From contig NW_006763306.1 of assembly GCF_000218685.1 (NCBI RefSeq), positions 368,835 through 432,834 on the forward strand: DNA of 64,000 bases, written 5' to 3'. The DNA comes from Serpula lacrymans var. lacrymans S7.9. Lineage: Eukaryota; Basidiomycota; Agaricomycetes; Boletales; Serpulaceae. Below are positions 52,930 to 64,000 of the stretch, one piece after another; within the stretch, counting starts at the first letter, position 1; each line of letters opens with the position of its first letter. The position numbers were made by a program, and so were the translations under genes. The notes beneath the pieces are model-generated. The model did no database searches, was not told the origin of the DNA, and saw only the letters and a program-made list of their open reading frames with translations.

Positions 52930-55202
52930 ATGTCCAACAATGGCTCGTTCGAGGGAGAGTCCAAAGATGAGAAGAAGAATGGAGTCCGAGTGGATGAGCT
53001 TCAAGCAGGGACGCAGGATATATATACCGACGGCGCCGTCGACCCTGTTTACCAGGCTAAAGCAAAAATTTTGAATGACGCTTTTCAAGAGATTGGAATG
53101 GGGAAGTATCAAGTACGTTTGCATTTAGTTCCCTCTCAATCATGATTGGGTCGCTAACTGTGTGTGTCGACTCTAGTGGCATTTGTTTGTCGTTGCTGGG
53201 TTTGGGTGGTTATCGTGAGTTTCTGTCCATATCATATACACTTGGACTTCATGATACATCTAGTGACAATCTCTGGCCAGTAAGTGCAACAGGTTATGCT
53301 CTATATTTCGTGCATGTTGAGGCTGGAATTCACAGATAGTTACTGGCTTGATTTTGGTTCCAGTGGGCAATGAATTTCTTTTCCAGACTGAGTTCCTTAA
53401 ACTTGGCCAAAATATCGGTTTACTGGTTGGAGCTGCATTCTGGGGTGTCGCGTCAGATGTCTGGGGACGAAGGTAGCCTATCATCACCACCTATACAGCA
53501 AAACCGAAATTGAATCCCGCGTTTTCAGATGGGCATTCAATATCACATTTTTCATTACAGGCGTTTTTGCTGTCGCAGCTGGTGGATCACCTAACGAGAT
53601 TGCCTTGTGCTCTCTGGCTGCAGCATGGTCAATAGGTGTCGGAGGAAACTTGCCTGTTGACTCCGCTATATTCTTGGGTAAGTATACTTCCAGTTGTGTA
53701 CAGCAAGCTCCACTGACGTAAAATCAACAGAGTTTGTTCCCGCATCACATCAATATCTCTTAACCGTGCTCTCCATTTGGTGGGCTTTTGGTCAGCTACT
53801 CGGCAGTTTGGTGTGTAGCATTCTCCGAGTTAGATGCCATCTTTTTGCTTGTCTGATGGAGTTTCTAGGTGGCTTGGCCTTTGATCGCGAATTACTCTTG
53901 TCCTACTCCAGCTGCTACCGATCTCAATCCTCCCCCCTGTTTGCGTTCAGCAAACGAGGGATGGCGATACTTCCTCTATGCCATGGGTGGTCTCATGCTG
54001 GTCCTCTGGATCATCCGTTTCTTTGTCTTCAAGCTGTATGAGAGTCCAAAATACCTCATGGGTCGAGGCGAGGATGAACTTGCTGTGAAAATTGTGCACA
54101 AGATTGCGGCATATAACGGCAAAACAAGTAACCTGACCCTCGAGCACTTAATGCAAGCCGGAAAGCTCAATATTCCTGGGAAAGAAAAAGAAGAAGAATT
54201 ACAGATGGATACATCTGCTCTGGGTGCCGTCAAAAGGCAGTTTCAAAAATTCAGCGGCGACCACTTCAGAGGTCTGTTTGCTACTCGAAAAATGGCATAC
54301 TCTACTAGCATTTTGATTGTTGTGTGGGGTGAGTGTGTTTACATGCTTACAATGCTGTGTTGTGAGTAATATGACCCAACTTGCGACGATAGCCTTCATT
54401 GGTCTTGCCTTTCCTTTGTAAGTAATGCCATTTTCCATCAAGAGTTTGTTCCTGAAATATGTTCCGACAGATACAACAGCTTTGTCACATATTTGTGGGT
54501 CTCATTCCAATCTTTGCGATTTTCGTAGCTTAAACTCAAGTTGGAAATAGCCTTGCCACTCGCGGCGCAAACTTTGGTGATGGGTCGGTTTACATAACAT
54601 ACCGTAACGTATGCAACTCCGGGTTCCGCTGATGGCGGCAACAGCTGATATCCTATGTACAGCAAGTGATCCTGAGTGTCATCGGTATTCCTGGCGCCCT
54701 TATGGCGGGTTTCTTCGTTGAAATTCCCTATCTTGGAAGGCGCGGTACAGTTTCCATCTTTACCAGTGAGTGCAACTTCGTATGAACGCATACGACCATG
54801 CTAATGGCCACTATCAGTTCTCACTGGTGTATTCATCCTGGCCTCGACAACTGCACGGACGTCGAATGCATTGCTCGGTTGGAATTGCGGTTATAGCTTC
54901 ACCAGTAACGTCATGTATGGCGTGCTGTACGCTCTTTCTCCCGAACTGTTCCCTACCAAAGACCGAGGAACGGGTAACGCCATTGTGGCCACTGCAAACC
55001 GTATATTCGGTGTCATGGTAAGCCTTCCCGTCGTATTTGCCATTTCTTCTACTCAAGTGCTATACGGTAGGCCCCTGTCATTGCACTCTACGCCAACCTT
55101 GAAACAGCAGTCCCCATCTGGGTGTCAGGAGCAATTTTCCTCGTATCAGGGTTCATCACCCTCCTACTTCCTTTCGAGCCTCGAGGACGAGCCTCACTAT
55201 AG
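52930..55202 (+). CDS. Major facilitator superfamily transporter (SV2/sugar-transporter-like)
   Basis: A twelve-span MFS transporter over about ten exons. The cytosolic N-terminus (about 60 residues, acidic) ends AFQEIGMGKYQWHLF, the usual lead-in of SV2-like and phosphate/organic-acid MFS proteins. Recognisable parts are LGQNIGLLVGAAFWGVASDV then WGRR (the loop 2-3 signature), GVGGNLPVDSAIFLEFVP (helix 4-5), VLSIWWAFGQLLGSLVAWPL, YESPKYLMGRGEDE, the central loop, and ALSPELFPTKDRGTGNAIVA. Further exons end VSGFITLLLPFEPRGRASL. Apparent stops at about 54420-54660 all fall inside GT-AG introns, so the gene looks intact. Located in the plasma membrane by family. Substrate unknown. Confidence 0.86.
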
Positions 55203-55656
55203 GAACCCCTAATATTGTGCACCAGCCTCAGAGTGGATGGCACCTTTGTATACCTTCTTGGACGCTTTCTTGCTCTGACAAGAGTGCGTCGAGCGGTTTT
55301 TTTTGCATATTTTGAACATCTTGATAATAATCTCTCCTTTGTTATAACATGCTTAACTTAACTGTATGCATGTAACTCAAAAAATATCTCTGTACGGAGT
55401 TCTGTTGAACTCTGGTCTACGTCGATTTTCATAGCTACGACTATATAAATGATATTGTTTTTGAGCTGAAAGTTATCGTGCATGGCTTGGAAAACCTCAA
55501 AATTTGGAACCATGGCACAAAATTGTCAACCCTCGCTTGAGGCTCATGTGCGCAGCAATCATGAGGATCCTGCGCAGTATTCGTTTAAAAAAAAGGGAAT
55601 CTGAAGTGCTGCTCATGTAACTAAATAGCCTGAGGCTGTAGATGTACGTCAACCAA
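55203..55656. other. Convergent intergenic region
   Basis: Holds 3' ends of the transporter and of the hydrolase. No gene seen. Confidence 0.5.
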
Positions 55657-56932
55657 CTAAGATGCTGCACAGGACGTACCAGCCTCCGCGATAAACTTCC
55701 TCATCTCCCTAACCCATTGGCGCTGCTCCCATGCATTCTCATGCAACGCTTCCTCCACGACAACCTTCTTCCCTCGCCCATTCGTGTTTGCACACGCGCT
55801 GACATCCCATATCTCCTCACCCATTGCTTTAGGCACCACTTCATCTTTCTCGCTTAACATGACTAAAATATCCCCACTTTGTACAATTCTGGCCAGGACA
55901 GATTGCACATCATTACGTGCTGCGTTCCGCATCGCTGCAACAGCATCCCATTTATCCCATGCCAGCGGTGCAAGATATCGGTAAGGTACCCAGCGTTCCG
56001 GATACAAGGCCTGGACCATACGCGGAATGGAAGCAAATGGGTTTTCCAATACTAAACCTCGAATGCGAGCGTAACGTGGATCCCTTTGGTTCCGACATCC
56101 TTCAGAGTGCGCAGTAGCAGACTCAGAAAGACGCGCAAGCAGGCAAACTGCGATGGCTCCGCCAAGAGAGTGGCCGTATAGTATCAACTCAGAATTAGGG
56201 AACCGGTCAAGAGTATCCTTTAGAACGTGAAGGTAGTCTGTCAGAAGGCCTTCTTGAGTGGGACTGCGGGGTGACGATTTCCAATAAGATCGAGGGGCGA
56301 CAGAAACAAATGCAATCCTTTTTTTGGGAAGGTTGGAGGTTTCTGAATATGATGATGTCGAGGATCTCAGGAGTCTTTGGAAAACAGGGAGACGGGCAAG
56401 TGGATTTCCCGCATTACCTGTGAAATGGATATTGGAAGCTGGTACATATGAAGGGTAATGGAGTAAAACCTTGAAGATATACGACGACAGTATCTGGAGG
56501 ACTTTCTTGATGATGATGTGAAGAACGACGGACAAGAATACCTGACAAAGTGACCTTGTTCTTGCTATTAACTTGAATTTCTTCACAACGTATTCCTTTC
56601 AGGTGATTTGAAGGTACATGGCTTAACTCTTCGGTCCTCGCACCAGGGGGTACATAACCTGTGAAAATCACGTGTATCACTCAGCACGGTTTGCGATGTG
56701 GTGAATTGTTAAACATACAAACCCATGTATATGATTTTACGCTGGAACACAAAAAGCATCACGCACTAAAGTACATACCCAGGACATGATTGACGTTGAC
56801 TGAGAAGAAACGACATGCAAGTGAGAGGATACGGATATTCACCTTGTACAGCCAGAGAATAACAGGGAGCCCTGTAAACATCGATACTGCAAGCCATATC
56901 GACGGCCTCTCTGGAGTTGGCTGGAGAGGCAT
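55657..56932 (-). CDS. Membrane-anchored alpha/beta hydrolase (BEM46/ABHD13-like)
   Basis: About 390 residues. The start ATG at 56932 opens MPLQPTPERPSIWLAVSMFT and then GLPVILWLYK, a single N-terminal membrane anchor. Two micro-exons follow. The second ends RKIIYMGYVPPGARTEEL, which is the typical entry to the Bem46/ABHD13 fold. The main exon has the oxyanion segment GNAGNPLARLPVF, nucleophile GHSLGG, the region VLENPFASIP, catalytic Asp in LVMLSEKDEVVP, and a final His in EALHENAW. All triad residues are present. Family members sit in the ER or plasma membrane; the reaction is unknown. The micro-exon at about 56780-56800 is the least certain part. Confidence 0.8.
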
Positions 56933-57708
56933 TAGAGCTGGTGAAAGGTAACACTTTTGTACCAGAGGATCTGGGAGAGGTTCACAAATTGCGGGGTGTT
57001 TGACGCATTAAGACATCGAGGGCCGCGTGCATTCGAAGTTATGGTCCTTAGGGGAAGAAGCCTTTGCACGTGAAAGCTTCATGTCCGAATTTCCGATATA
57101 TAGGAGTAATATCAACACGGAATGAACTTGCAAAGAAGAGCAAAAGATGCCAGTGGACCAGAAAATCGCAGTGGCGTGTCACGGTACCGTGTATCATATT
57201 GGTTTCAAGTTACTGCAATCTGCTTCGCTTGCTAGTCTTTAAGCTTAAGTTTTTCGACTGACCTGGGTTAGTGGAGGTGCACATTCGAAAAACGCATAAC
57301 TCACCAGTACCAGTTATGGGCATATTCATAACAGTCTGCGGAATCTGCACTTATTACTTTAAAGCGTCACGCCCACCGGTGCACATCCACCTTATGCACA
57401 ATGGCAGTACTGAAAAAAGAATCCACTGCTAACGTAGACTCTGTACAGTTACAACTACCGTCGATATTGTGACTCAAGTTGCATTTCAGTGGGTGGCTCA
57501 CGTAACTTTTGAAAGAAAGGGCTGCAGATGATTGCCGCGGCGGCCCTGCACCCTACTATAGCTAAGCTAATCAAATGGCAGGCAAGTTCAGAATTATCTG
57601 AGCTATCACGACTAATTCCTGTCGAGGTAGATCATCTCCGCGTCCAGGTAGAAAGAAAAAGCGACGTAGTCATACACACAAACCATCTATGTACAGCACA
57701 CTAATCCT
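56933..57708. other. Intergenic between hydrolase promoter and PRP6 3' end
   Basis: No gene is supported in about 780 bp. Confidence 0.5.
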
Positions 57709-60700
57709 TCACTGTAGCTTCTCCGCTACCAGTTCCAAGACCTCCTTCGTGCTTTTCCCTACATTACCATCGTCCTTCGCAATAGACTGCCATGCAGGTG
57801 AGTGATGTGGTTCAGCGGCAACGCATTGCCTGATGACTTCTTCCACGTATTCCTGACACACGAAAGTGAGCTACAGTCAATGACATAAGCGGATAAACAA
57901 TCTTACTGGGGTCCCATGCTGCCGTTCAAACCTCAGCCACCATCCCCAGTTATCTCCCAGATCTTTGTCCTGCTCCGTAGCAACTGAACGAGCGAACCAT
58001 TGCCGTGCCTTCTCAATCTTTCTTTCGGCCCAGAACAGTCTCGCAACCGTACATGTGATCAGCGGGTTATCTTTCGACTTCTTGAGTGCGTCAACGGACC
58101 GAGACTTCCTCGTAGGTCGTGGTTCAGACCATATTGACATCGACCACAGAATACCAGAAGACGGACATTCCTGCAGACCACGAGCCAGCATAGCTTTGGC
58201 TTGGGCTGCACCACCTGAACGCTCTTCGACGCCTACAGCTTCTGCCCACAGTGTCTCATTGGATGGATTAACCAGTCTGCCCCGTTCCAATAGAGCACGA
58301 GCTTTGATACTTTTTCCGTCTTCCTCCTCAAGGCGACTAGCAAGTACCCATAACGTCACCTCTTTTGGACATGCCTTGAGACCAGCTGCGAACGACGCGC
58401 GAGCGGCAGGATAGTTCTTCTGCGACTGATGTATCTGTCCTTGGATCATGTACAATTTTGAGAATTTGGGGAACTTGGATAGTGCCGCTGACAATGTTTC
58501 AAGAGCTGTTGAGAACTGCCCTTGTTGCCGTTCGAACACAGCAGACTTCATCCAAATCTGATAATTTTGTGTGAACAGGAAGAAAAGTTGCCAAGTAAGA
58601 CCACTCACTCTTTCTGTGTCGGCTACCGTTCGTGCACGCACCAACAGTTCTCTGGCGACGCCCAATTCGCCATTCTCTGCTTCCAATTTGACGGCTGCAA
58701 GCCAGATTTGTTCACTCTCAGGATTGGCAACGAATGCTCTTTCTAGCACCTCACGGGCAGCAGGAACGTCGCCCGCCAACCATTTTTCTTTTGCAGACAT
58801 CAACCACAGCACCTCGGCTTGAGGGCAATATTGCACAGCCTGACTGAGAATAGCATCGAGAGACTCCCTATCGATTGTTGGTCAATAGCGCGTACTAGAG
58901 AGGGTAGTAAACCATACCTTGAACCATGTGCCTTTTCCAAGTCCGCAGCCTTCCGCCAGAGATTTCTTTTGTCAGGAAATACTTTCAGAGCATATGCCAG
59001 TATTGCCCTGGCAGTCCCAATCACACCCCGGGCCTCGGCACTCTCAGCGTCAGTAATCCATGTGTCCAGTCTATCCTCCTCCTCGATCTCCATCCCAATC
59101 GTAGCCTTCACAATCGCCTCACAGGTGCGCGGTGACCCTTCGCCTTCACACTTCTCTGCCTCCTTCAACCATTGCTCGCGCGTAAGTAGCACTTGATGCC
59201 GCCGAAGTTCCCTTACACCAGCCTCGATCGTTTTATCTACGACATCCAACTCTTTGTTACGTTGTTCAGTTGACTTATCAGAGTCGTTTGTTGCTTCCTG
59301 CTCAAGAAGCCGTCCGGCAGCAATCCAAATCTCATGTGAAGTTGGTACTGATTTGCGTGCTTTGTTGAGCACAGCTTTAGCGCGATCCGGGGTCTCGAGT
59401 CTCGCGAGGGCAAGCCATAGTTCAACAGAAAGAGGGATGACTTCGACAGCACGAGACAGTAATATCCGTGCATCTGTTGCCGATGTTTCGAGGTTGACAG
59501 TCTCTTTCCATAGTCGGACGGAATTAGGAATGTGTTCCAGGGCTATCAGAAGAAGGGTTTCATTAGATGGTTCTAATACGAGTGTCCGAGGCTACTCACC
59601 TTTTCTCAGCACACGTTTCTTGGACTTTACGTCTTGCTCTAAATCGGCTGCAGCTAACCATATCTTAACGCTTTGACCTACATGCTGTACAGCATTTGCC
59701 AAGATAACCTTTGCATCATCGTTGTTCTGTGAAGAGAAATTGCTGTGAGTATGTTCCCTTTCAGATGGAAGTGAGGTACATACGTGTAGCCTCGCCGCTT
59801 CTAACCATACATCTTCGCTTTTAGGGCACTGTTCACACCCAGCCTTGATGAGCTTCCTCGCGGCAACCATGCGTCCTGCATGCTCCTCCAAACAAGCAGC
59901 AGCAATCCATCCAGGAGAGTGCTTCGGATTCGATTTTACAAGAGAATCAAAAAGCATACGCGCACGTTTTATATCCCCGATTTCAGCTTCAGTCTTGAGA
60001 ACAACGCTGTTGAGCGAGGTAAGGTAGCCTTTAGGATCCACGGAGGTCGCAGATCCAGATGTAGTAGAGGTACCAGATATCTGGGAAATTATTGTTAAAC
60101 TGGATACCGTGCATAGCTAGGATGAAGTACCTGATCGAGCTTAAGCGACAGTATCTTGTCACGAGCTTGGCCAATCTCAACGAAGTTTGTGAGTGTACCT
60201 GAATCTGCCGGCGTTTCGAACCCTGCTGCCTAAAGCTGCTATTAGCATAACATTCAAAGAAAGAGCTGTCAAAAACAGACCTGCTGTCTTGTGTCCAGCG
60301 AGTTCTCGTACTCCGTTTTACCTCTGTCACCAACTATAACACTGTCCGGGACAACAAATGTTCTTTCATCTTTTCTTCGCTTCTTCCGAGTCAAATTACC
60401 TACTTCCGGAATGCTCTCCCACTCTTCGTCAGTTACAACCGACAAGCCACGCTTAAGATCCGCAAACTGTTGCTGTATCTTGGGACGCTCTGCACGATGT
60501 TTCGCTAGCTCAGTGTCTTCGCGTGCCTCCCTATTAATGCGGTAGAAGTAGATAGTGAATGGAAAAAGACGGCTACAACTAACCGAAAACCACACACCTA
60601 CGAACTCTCCTGCGTCCATCCATATTCTGGTCAACTGATTCATATATCCGGTCAGCTTCCTCATCGTCTTGCTCGTATGTCGTCCCAGCAAAAAGGCCGT

Positions 60701-61026
60701 ATTCGTTATCTGGATCTTGGAATTGCTCAGGATCTATGTCGGGTTCTTCACCCCGCTTGGCCTGAGCCTCACTAGGTGGATAATTAACACGAGTGTAAGA
60801 ACTAAGGATATGACACATACGCAACCACTTCTGCAGAGGGTCCTTCTCTTGCAGGACCGATATCCGAACGTGTGGTGAAACCTGAAGCACTGGTATACGA
60901 ATTTATGAAAATTATGAATGAACATGAGGATACTGTTGGTGCTTACCCTCGACCTAAACCAGCAACATAAGATGCTGGCGCTGGCATCGACAAAAAAGCA
61001 AGCTTGTTTGATTTGTTGGCCGCCAT
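57709..61026 (-). CDS. PRP6: Pre-mRNA splicing factor Prp6 (U5 snRNP, tri-snRNP bridge)
   Basis: Prp6/PRPF6 holds U5 to U4/U6 in the tri-snRNP. The start ATG at 61026 gives MAANKSNKLAFLSMPAPASY and then VAGLGRG. The Prp1/Prp6 N-terminal domain follows (GFTTRSDIGPARE, EEPDIDPEQFQDPDNEYGLF, YEQDDEEADRIYESVDQNMD). Then comes a basic/acidic linker, and a long array of HAT/TPR repeats with the recurring pattern W-x-x-A-x-x-L-E (GWIAAACLEEHAGRMVAARK, IWLAAADLEQDVKSKKRVLR, LWLALARLETPDRAKAVLNK, LWVLASRLEEEDGKSIKARA). The last exon ends in Lys-Leu-Gln and a TGA at 57709. About ten exons join in frame with no lesion. It is nuclear and essential in yeasts. It is divergent from the APH-like gene, about 560 bp apart. 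Confidence 0.93.
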
Positions 61027-61586
61027 TCTGGTCAATGTCAACGTATGTTGCAGCAATTACAGGGGAAAGACCAGATTTTTACTCTTTGGAAAGTGGAGGT
61101 AAGCTGACGCCACTGTGGATTTGTTTGACGGTGTATCGGTGCAAACGATGGCAAAGGCCGTTCATGCCCTCAATCATCTTGCCCTCATGTGTAATCTCAC
61201 TGTGATTCTCACAGCATTCTTCACTGTGGAATTCACGCAGTAAAAAAGCAATAGATTTGTGTGGTATGTGGTTAGTTTTCTCTGCAAATTGATTGGGCAC
61301 TTTTCCAGCGCAGAATAGCTTTTCTCAACAACTATGCATGGAAACCTGTCCAAATCCCCATCTAACACTAAGGTTCTGTTCAACATCCGTGGTCATAAGT
61401 GAGTGATGCAAAATACAATCAACTGACCTACGACCTATGAACAAGGACCCACACAACTTGAACTCCGCCACAGAGCATGCACTATAAATCTGGTAAGACA
61501 GCGGTTCCCCCCTACACTCTCAAACCACTATCAACGCCACATCTAACTTGCATCTAACCGTAGCAAATAGCTATAGGTGAGCTCGC
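61027..61586. other. Divergent promoter region of PRP6 and the APH-like gene
   Basis: No gene is supported. Confidence 0.5.
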
Positions 61587-62561
61587 ATGCTACTGTTCTT
61601 TTGTAGAAATATAACCCCTTCAATACAGTTCCGAAGGTCAGTCAAAACAGTAAGTGATCGGACGCTCGACTCATTTGCAGTCTTCCTTGGTGCATCAGAC
61701 ATCATCGCAAACATAATGCCCTTGCTCGACTTTCCAGCTCTACCCACTCTGCTGAGTGACAGTGAGAAAACGGCAGCAGGCGCCTACCACAAGTTGCTGT
61801 TAGATAAAGAGGAGGAGGGGGTGCTCCCCGATAACTTGTATATCAAATCGACTGAACGCACCAGAGAAAACGAGGCAGTCGCGATGCAGATGGCCCGTGC
61901 TTTAGGCCTACCAGTACACAAAGTCTACTCGTACGGCGAACACCATGAGAATGGTAGAGTCATAGGATCGATTCTCATGGAAGCCATGCCTGGAGAAATG
62001 CTCGACGAAGTCCACGAAGGCATGACACCCGAGGAGAAAGAAACTGTAGCTGCCGAATTGAAGCACTATCTTGGAATCATGCGAAGCTATTCAAACCCCT
62101 GGGGAACTACAGTGTGCTCTGTCATTGGAGGTTCCTTGTACAGCACACGTACTTGTCCGCGAATATTTGTCCCTTGTGACGATGAAGCTGCATTCAACAC
62201 TTTTCTACACTATTGCTGTCGCCCCACAGACGAGGGCTATCATGGCTGTATACCTTTTAAGGAGGCGCAACGTCGTGCTCACTTGATGGATAACATGCCT
62301 CATCAGATCGTATTTACTCACGGCGACTTGTGGTCCCACAATATCCTCGTTAAGGATGGCCATATCACAGCAATAATCGATTGGGAGACGGCAGGGTGGT
62401 ATCCAGAGTACTGGGAAATCACCACGCCTCAACGGTGGCAAAGCCCAGATTCTTTTTGGCCAAAGACCCTGAAGTTCATCACAGACGATAAGTACGCGGA
62501 GGAGTTTCAGTGTGAGATTGCCTTGTGGGAGCTTAGCGCAGACGCTATTGCTGGGTTTTGA
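61587..62561 (+). CDS. APH-like phosphotransferase (aminoglycoside phosphotransferase family)
   Basis: A protein-kinase-like phosphotransferase of the APH family, abundant in basidiomycetes. The C-terminal catalytic half has the Brenner motif VFTHGDLWSHNILV and the metal-binding IIDWETAGWYPEYWE. The N-terminal lobe includes EAVAMQMARALGLPVHKVYS and SILMEAMPGEMLDEV (hinge). About 320 residues are open from ATG 61587. The first 40 residues are not family-like, and the ATG at 61713 (MPLLDFPALPTLLSD) may be the true start; the upstream part may hold a short intron. Natural substrates of these fungal enzymes are mostly unknown, and antibiotic resistance should not be assumed. Confidence 0.82.
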   Translation: MLLFFCRNITPSIQFRRSVKTVSDRTLDSFAVFLGASDIIANIMPLLDFPALPTLLSDSEKTAAGAYHKLLLDKEEEGVLPDNLYIKSTERTRENEAVAMQMARALGLPVHKVYSYGEHHENGRVIGSILMEAMPGEMLDEVHEGMTPEEKETVAAELKHYLGIMRSYSNPWGTTVCSVIGGSLYSTRTCPRIFVPCDDEAAFNTFLHYCCRPTDEGYHGCIPFKEAQRRAHLMDNMPHQIVFTHGDLWSHNILVKDGHITAIIDWETAGWYPEYWEITTPQRWQSPDSFWPKTLKFITDDKYAEEFQCEIALWELSADAIAGF

Positions 62562-63742
62562 GTTATCGATCATCTCTTACCAGTTACGTTTATCCTAGAT
62601 ACTCAACATATACATGCGAATGCGAATTTTGATGCAAATAGTACTTTTCAGTACTCGTAAATAAGACTGACGGGAACTTGAGTGGCTTAAAACCTGAAGG
62701 CGTGCCGCTCAAGCCGGACCGTGGCTGTATGCCGTGAACACTACCTTTGATAAACTGAAGCCTTTAACTCGCGCTTGAACTTGAGTTGGTAACTCGCGGA
62801 AATAGCGTTCGAAGCTGGCTTTTACTAGTGTTCAGGTCATTCTTATTCTCATGGCGTATTTCAATGTTTTGGTACATCGACTATTGGCAGGAATACAGGA
62901 ACTAAAGCTACGATCTGGACACTGGTCAACATTGTATTTATTTATAGGAAACTGAGCCCTCTGAAAATAGCGGTGTTGTATCGAAAACGTTGAGCCGCTT
63001 ACAAGAAAACCAATGGAATTACAGATAGGTGTATCCCAAATTTACCAAGGTGGCGTTGTGCTTCATTACCTGTGGTCTCAGACATACCGTGGCGGCAATG
63101 ATGGACATGAACCATTGGAGGCGTCTCGTAAGGTCAACACCATATCTATTGGCGAGTAAAGCGAATAACCTGCGCCGCAGCCTTCCGCACTGGAATATTG
63201 GAAAAGATGTGAGCATTGGTTCTCCACACATTCCGAACGATCTGAACGTGTGTTTGATATGGTTTCCCAGTTCTTCTACCTTTTTACGATCAATTGAATT
63301 TGCTGATTCTTTCACAATTTCCGTTCTATCAACCCCTGTTATCCTGCCGCATTCATCGCTTTCTCCATGGGTCTAGTATTGACGTGACACTGCAAGTAAA
63401 AACTACAACTACTCAACTTTACTGCTTGTGCAAGTATTTCGTTCAGCCTTCGTAACCAAAATAGCCATACCCTGGCACGGCTGAAGCCCTTGTCCCCATA
63501 ATCGCAAATGTCAACGCACGCCCACATGTGTTACTCCTTCAGATAGCATTCATCTTGTGCGGTTTTTCTTCTTTCTCAGCACCTGCAAGTAAATCTCCAA
63601 TGAAAGAGCCATCAGACCCTTGGAACGTGCGTTCACTCCTCGTTCGGACTCCTGTGAACACCATCTTTTCGCTGATGGTTTCCGATGACCGTCAACTAGG
63701 CCTGCAATGTGCCCTTTAATTCCCAACGCCCTTTACATCATT
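62562..63742. other. Intergenic, about 1.2 kb
   Basis: No gene recognised. A minus-strand frame at 63019-63315 is open for 98 codons but has no family or splice support. Confidence 0.45.
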
Positions 63743-64000
63743 ATGTTCCTCACGGGCTTTGGTCAAGAGCCCCGCAAATTTCACTGGGGAGTATACCTTC
63801 ATATTCAAAATCTTTCTGGCGGGAAACCTGCTGGATACAACTACCATATCAAAAGCATAGGGACAGGATGGATGACCGATCATGCCCCTACCAATGGGGT
63901 CTTAATGTCATTTGTGCTCGTTGGTTTACTCGCTGTCGCTACCATACCCACCGAGCATAGGCCTCTCTTCGAGGCCATCGTAACGAGCGAAGACCACAAG
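63743..64000 (+). CDS. Unrecognised gene, 5' part only, cut by right window edge
   Basis: From the ATG at 63743 an open frame runs 86 codons to the end of the window: MFLTGFGQEPRKFHWGVYLH, then segments GYNYHIKSIGTGWMTDHAPT and SFVLVGLLAVATIPTEHRPL. The W-G-x-Y-x-H and G-W-x-x-D-H-x-P-T spacing recalls an unnamed Agaricomycete family in my memory, with no known function. The frame is open for eight further codons upstream (reading IPNALYII from 63719) without an ATG, so an upstream exon or a lost start is possible. Confidence 0.5.
   Translation, partial: MFLTGFGQEPRKFHWGVYLHIQNLSGGKPAGYNYHIKSIGTGWMTDHAPTNGVLMSFVLVGLLAVATIPTEHRPLFEAIVTSEDHK

Noticed and set aside
54400..54700. Apparent disruption of the MFS transporter
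   Set aside because: All stops fall inside GT-AG introns and the joined exons keep membrane-helix sequence.
63019..63530. Minus-strand frames near the right edge
   Set aside because: Open but without domain, conserved splice sites or signal peptide; treated as chance.

Overview
The window looks like nuclear DNA of a mushroom-forming basidiomycete (Agaricomycetes). The reasons are dense, short GT-AG introns (about 50-75 nt) in nearly every gene, a Plavaka-like DNA transposon, and typical agaric families: small secreted Cys-rich proteins, ICMT-like membrane methyltransferases, APH-like kinases and vWA proteins. No bacterial operon or Shine-Dalgarno pattern is visible. Exon limits are read by eye from splice signals and conserved frame.

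Layout. 1-13 kb: a URC1-type uracil-catabolism protein (3' end cut by the window edge), a basidiomycete-type unknown with an N-terminal Cys motif, a small alpha/beta hydrolase, a multi-exon amidohydrolase, and a gene joining degenerate Ser-Pro repeats, a DM9/DUF3421-like domain and a von Willebrand A domain. 13.8-19.7 kb: a block of small secreted proteins all on the minus strand. One is a Cys-poor SSP. Then come four intact genes and one decayed gene for six-cysteine peptides with the C-C-CC-C-C order of an inhibitor cystine knot (knottin). In all four intact genes the last cysteine sits on a tiny second exon behind a phase-0 intron. I take this cluster as the most novel system here.

19.9-28.26 kb: a mobile element of about 8.35 kb bounded by an 18-bp inverted repeat (17 of 18 matching). 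It carries a frameshifted Plavaka-like transposase (minus), a divergent companion gene with an in-frame stop (plus), and a third intact-looking coiled-coil gene (minus). It contains a 100-N gap flanked by an exact 115-bp duplication, very likely an unmerged contig overlap. The element sits 222 bp upstream of the start codon of the outermost knottin-like gene.

28.7-33 kb: a Mn superoxide dismutase without an obvious mitochondrial presequence, and a carnitine acetyltransferase. 33-38.8 kb is gene-poor, AT-rich and mostly unexplained, with one or two unrecognised ORFs. 38.8-46.4 kb: an Artemis/SNM1-like DNA-repair nuclease, a fused PNPOx-like/flavin reductase and a class I aminotransferase. 46.8-51.5 kb: three ICMT-like paralogues with one shared intron position. 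52.9-64 kb: an MFS transporter, a BEM46/ABHD13-like hydrolase, splicing factor Prp6, an APH-like kinase, and the start of an unrecognised gene cut by the right edge.

Most genes are independent housekeeping or accessory genes. The functional groupings supported here are the knottin-like array, the transposon gene set and the ICMT-like triplet.
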